A stretch of 64,000 nucleotides of DNA from Sulfurospirillum sp. (GTDB taxonomy: Bacteria; Campylobacterota; Campylobacteria; Campylobacterales; Sulfurospirillaceae), in NCBI GenBank assembly GCA_016744795.1, contig JADGDR010000001.1, positions 186,001-250,000 of the forward strand, given 5' to 3'. Positions 62,979-64,000 of this stretch are shown here, piece by piece. The notes beneath the pieces were generated by a model that was not told the origin of the DNA, made no database searches, and worked only from the letters and a program-made list of their open reading frames with translations. The number at the start of each line of letters is the position of its first letter. Position 1 is the first letter of the stretch. The translations under genes and the position numbers were made by a program.

Positions 62979-64000
62979 TTTAACACCTCACTTCTAGCCA
63001 TACTGCAAATAGCATCACTGATATCAATCTTATTCATTTCAATATCCATAAGTAATTCTTCTTCAATCATCCCAATTAATTCAGAACTTACTTCATATCC
63101 ATCATAAATCACAACTGTATCAATAAAGCTACTTTTATACAGTGGATTTTTATAAAACTCATTTAAAGAAGATTTTAGATACTTATATATCAAAACATCC
63201 CTTCCAAAAAGCTCTAAATCACTATCTTCGACAGCATCTTCACCTTCAAAATGCCCTAAGTCTTGTCCTTCAGATTTAATATCTTCAAAACCAGAACTCT
63301 CCTCATCACTTATCAAATCATCTAATTCACCTAAATCTTCTAACTCATCAATTACGCCGATATCATCTTCCATATTATCTAATGCAGCTATGTTTTCAAT
63401 ACCTACTTCTTCCTCGGCATTTTCCCAATCTTCATCTTCACCTGAAGATAGATTGTCATCCGTAGTTGTTTTAAAATAGGCACCAAAAAGAAGATTGCCA
63501 TTTTCAAAAACACTTATAGTTACTGAATCTTGATGATTTAACATATACAAAACTGGTTGGATTTTTAGTTTTTGCTTTTTTATCAATGAGTACTGCACCA
63601 TAAAAGGTGAATATATAAAATCAATTCCTATATTGACAAAAAGTTTTTTTATCCAATTTATATCTATAAAAGAGGCATAAACTGACCATTTTTTTTGAAT
63701 ATCAAAATGAGTAACGCTTTTTATCTCAACACTATTTTTCTCAAAATCAGTAGCAGTTGTACCATTTATAGCACCTTGCCCCATAGAATCTAAAAAAAGT
63801 GCCAAATAAGCAAAATTATACTCTGCTTGAATCTCTGCTAGATACTTTTGCATTTTATCAGGAAGTTTATCAGATTCTTTAACATCAAAAGTTTTAGAAA
63901 ATTTTTCTTTTAAAACTCCATTTTTAATAACTTTTGAGTAGATAACCCACTCACTACCTTGTTGGACAATGGAAATAAATATATTAGAAAGATATTTTTG
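62975..64000 (-). CDS. PilM/GspL-like protein with a highly acidic insert (partial, 5' end cut)
   Basis: Open to the window edge at 64000. The visible frame runs on upstream of the Met at 63853 (SIVQQGSEWVIYSKVIKNGV). About 341 residues are seen. The middle part (about residues 185-270) is extremely acidic: GEDEDWENAEEEVG, DNMEDDIGVIDELEDLGEL and SDEESSGFEDIKSE. The N-terminal part has VTHFDIQKKWSVYASFID, and the C-terminal part has VVIYDGYEVSSELIGMIEEEL. The order ahead of PilN/O-like genes points to a PilM/GspL-like role in a type IV pilus, competence or type II secretion platform. That is inference. Confidence 0.45.
   Translation of the reverse strand, partial: QKYLSNIFISIVQQGSEWVIYSKVIKNGVLKEKFSKTFDVKESDKLPDKMQKYLAEIQAEYNFAYLALFLDSMGQGAINGTTATDFEKNSVEIKSVTHFDIQKKWSVYASFIDINWIKKLFVNIGIDFIYSPFMVQYSLIKKQKLKIQPVLYMLNHQDSVTISVFENGNLLFGAYFKTTTDDNLSSGEDEDWENAEEEVGIENIAALDNMEDDIGVIDELEDLGELDDLISDEESSGFEDIKSEGQDLGHFEGEDAVEDSDLELFGRDVLIYKYLKSSLNEFYKNPLYKSSFIDTVVIYDGYEVSSELIGMIEEELLMDIEMNKIDISDAICSMARSEVLK

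Noticed and set aside
1-64000. tRNA, rRNA, CRISPR arrays, insertion sequences
   Set aside because: I looked for the TTCRA loop of tRNAs, long direct repeats with spacers and transposase motifs and saw none. A covariance-model search could still find a small RNA.

Overview
The window is AT-rich (around 30% GC by eye), densely packed bacterial DNA. It fits a Campylobacterota (Epsilonproteobacteria) member of the Sulfurimonas / Sulfuricurvum type. Support for this comes from the cbb3-oxidase assembly pair CcoI-CcoS, a small class I cytochrome c, a secreted LigE-type ATP-dependent DNA ligase, the rho-dnaX neighbourhood, short Pgi and TilS proteins and an RF2 gene without a frameshift. The genus is an inference. 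I see no rRNA, tRNA, CRISPR array, insertion sequence or prophage.

Bases 1-30243 are almost entirely on the minus strand and read as one long surface-polysaccharide locus. In transcription order it begins with general sugar-nucleotide genes (phosphomannomutase/phosphoglucomutase, UDP-glucuronate 4-epimerase, pgi, galU). A short non-glycan insert follows (ComEA-like protein, LigE ligase, MNT/HEPN pair). Next come ugd, a TviB/WbpO-type dehydrogenase, manC, gmd and fcl, giving UDP-GlcA, a UDP-HexNAcA and GDP-L-fucose. A nonulosonic-acid-like block follows: 4,6-dehydratase, NeuB-family synthase, SpsG/PseG-like protein, epimerase, SDR, CBS-nucleotidyltransferase, SpsF-like cytidylyltransferase, methyltransferase and class III aminotransferase. 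The distal end holds an FkbM and a C-methyltransferase, a GMD-like dehydratase, three glycosyltransferases and an MBOAT/SGNH O-acylation pair, the last cut by the window edge.

Bases 30319-44250 are on the plus strand and form a lipopolysaccharide core/assembly operon. It holds waaC, a lipid A acyltransferase, a WaaE-like GT2, GT4s, a polysaccharide deacetylase, three more GT9 heptosyltransferase-like genes, galE, a WaaL-like ligase and waaF. Converging on it is the minus-strand ADP-heptose operon gmhB-hldD-hldE-gmhA (47694-44210), which supplies the donor for WaaC and WaaF.

Bases 47780-64000 are housekeeping: a TPR protein, cytochrome c, ccoS-ccoI, two small conserved unknowns, rho, a tiny lipoprotein, dnaX, a secreted phytase-like-domain protein, prfB, panC, a fosA-like gene broken by one TGA, rimO and tilS. 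The window ends in a three-gene PilM/N/O-like platform set, cut at the right edge.

Two sequence-level signals stand out. First, the palindrome TTACATGTAA occurs about 22 times exactly, plus about 15 near copies. They lie mostly inside genes; one inverted pair forms a terminator-like hairpin. The palindrome is absent from 1-20576 and nearly absent from 35187-43488, the variable glycan segments. Second, a short AT-rich repeat based on TTTTGAAT/TTTAATTTTGAA sits in frame in five nucleotide-sugar genes, where it encodes NSKLNIQN-like peptides. Other leads are an A10 run in dnaX followed by stops in both other frames, a possible ATC start for the O-antigen ligase, and a G7 tract in a methyltransferase.
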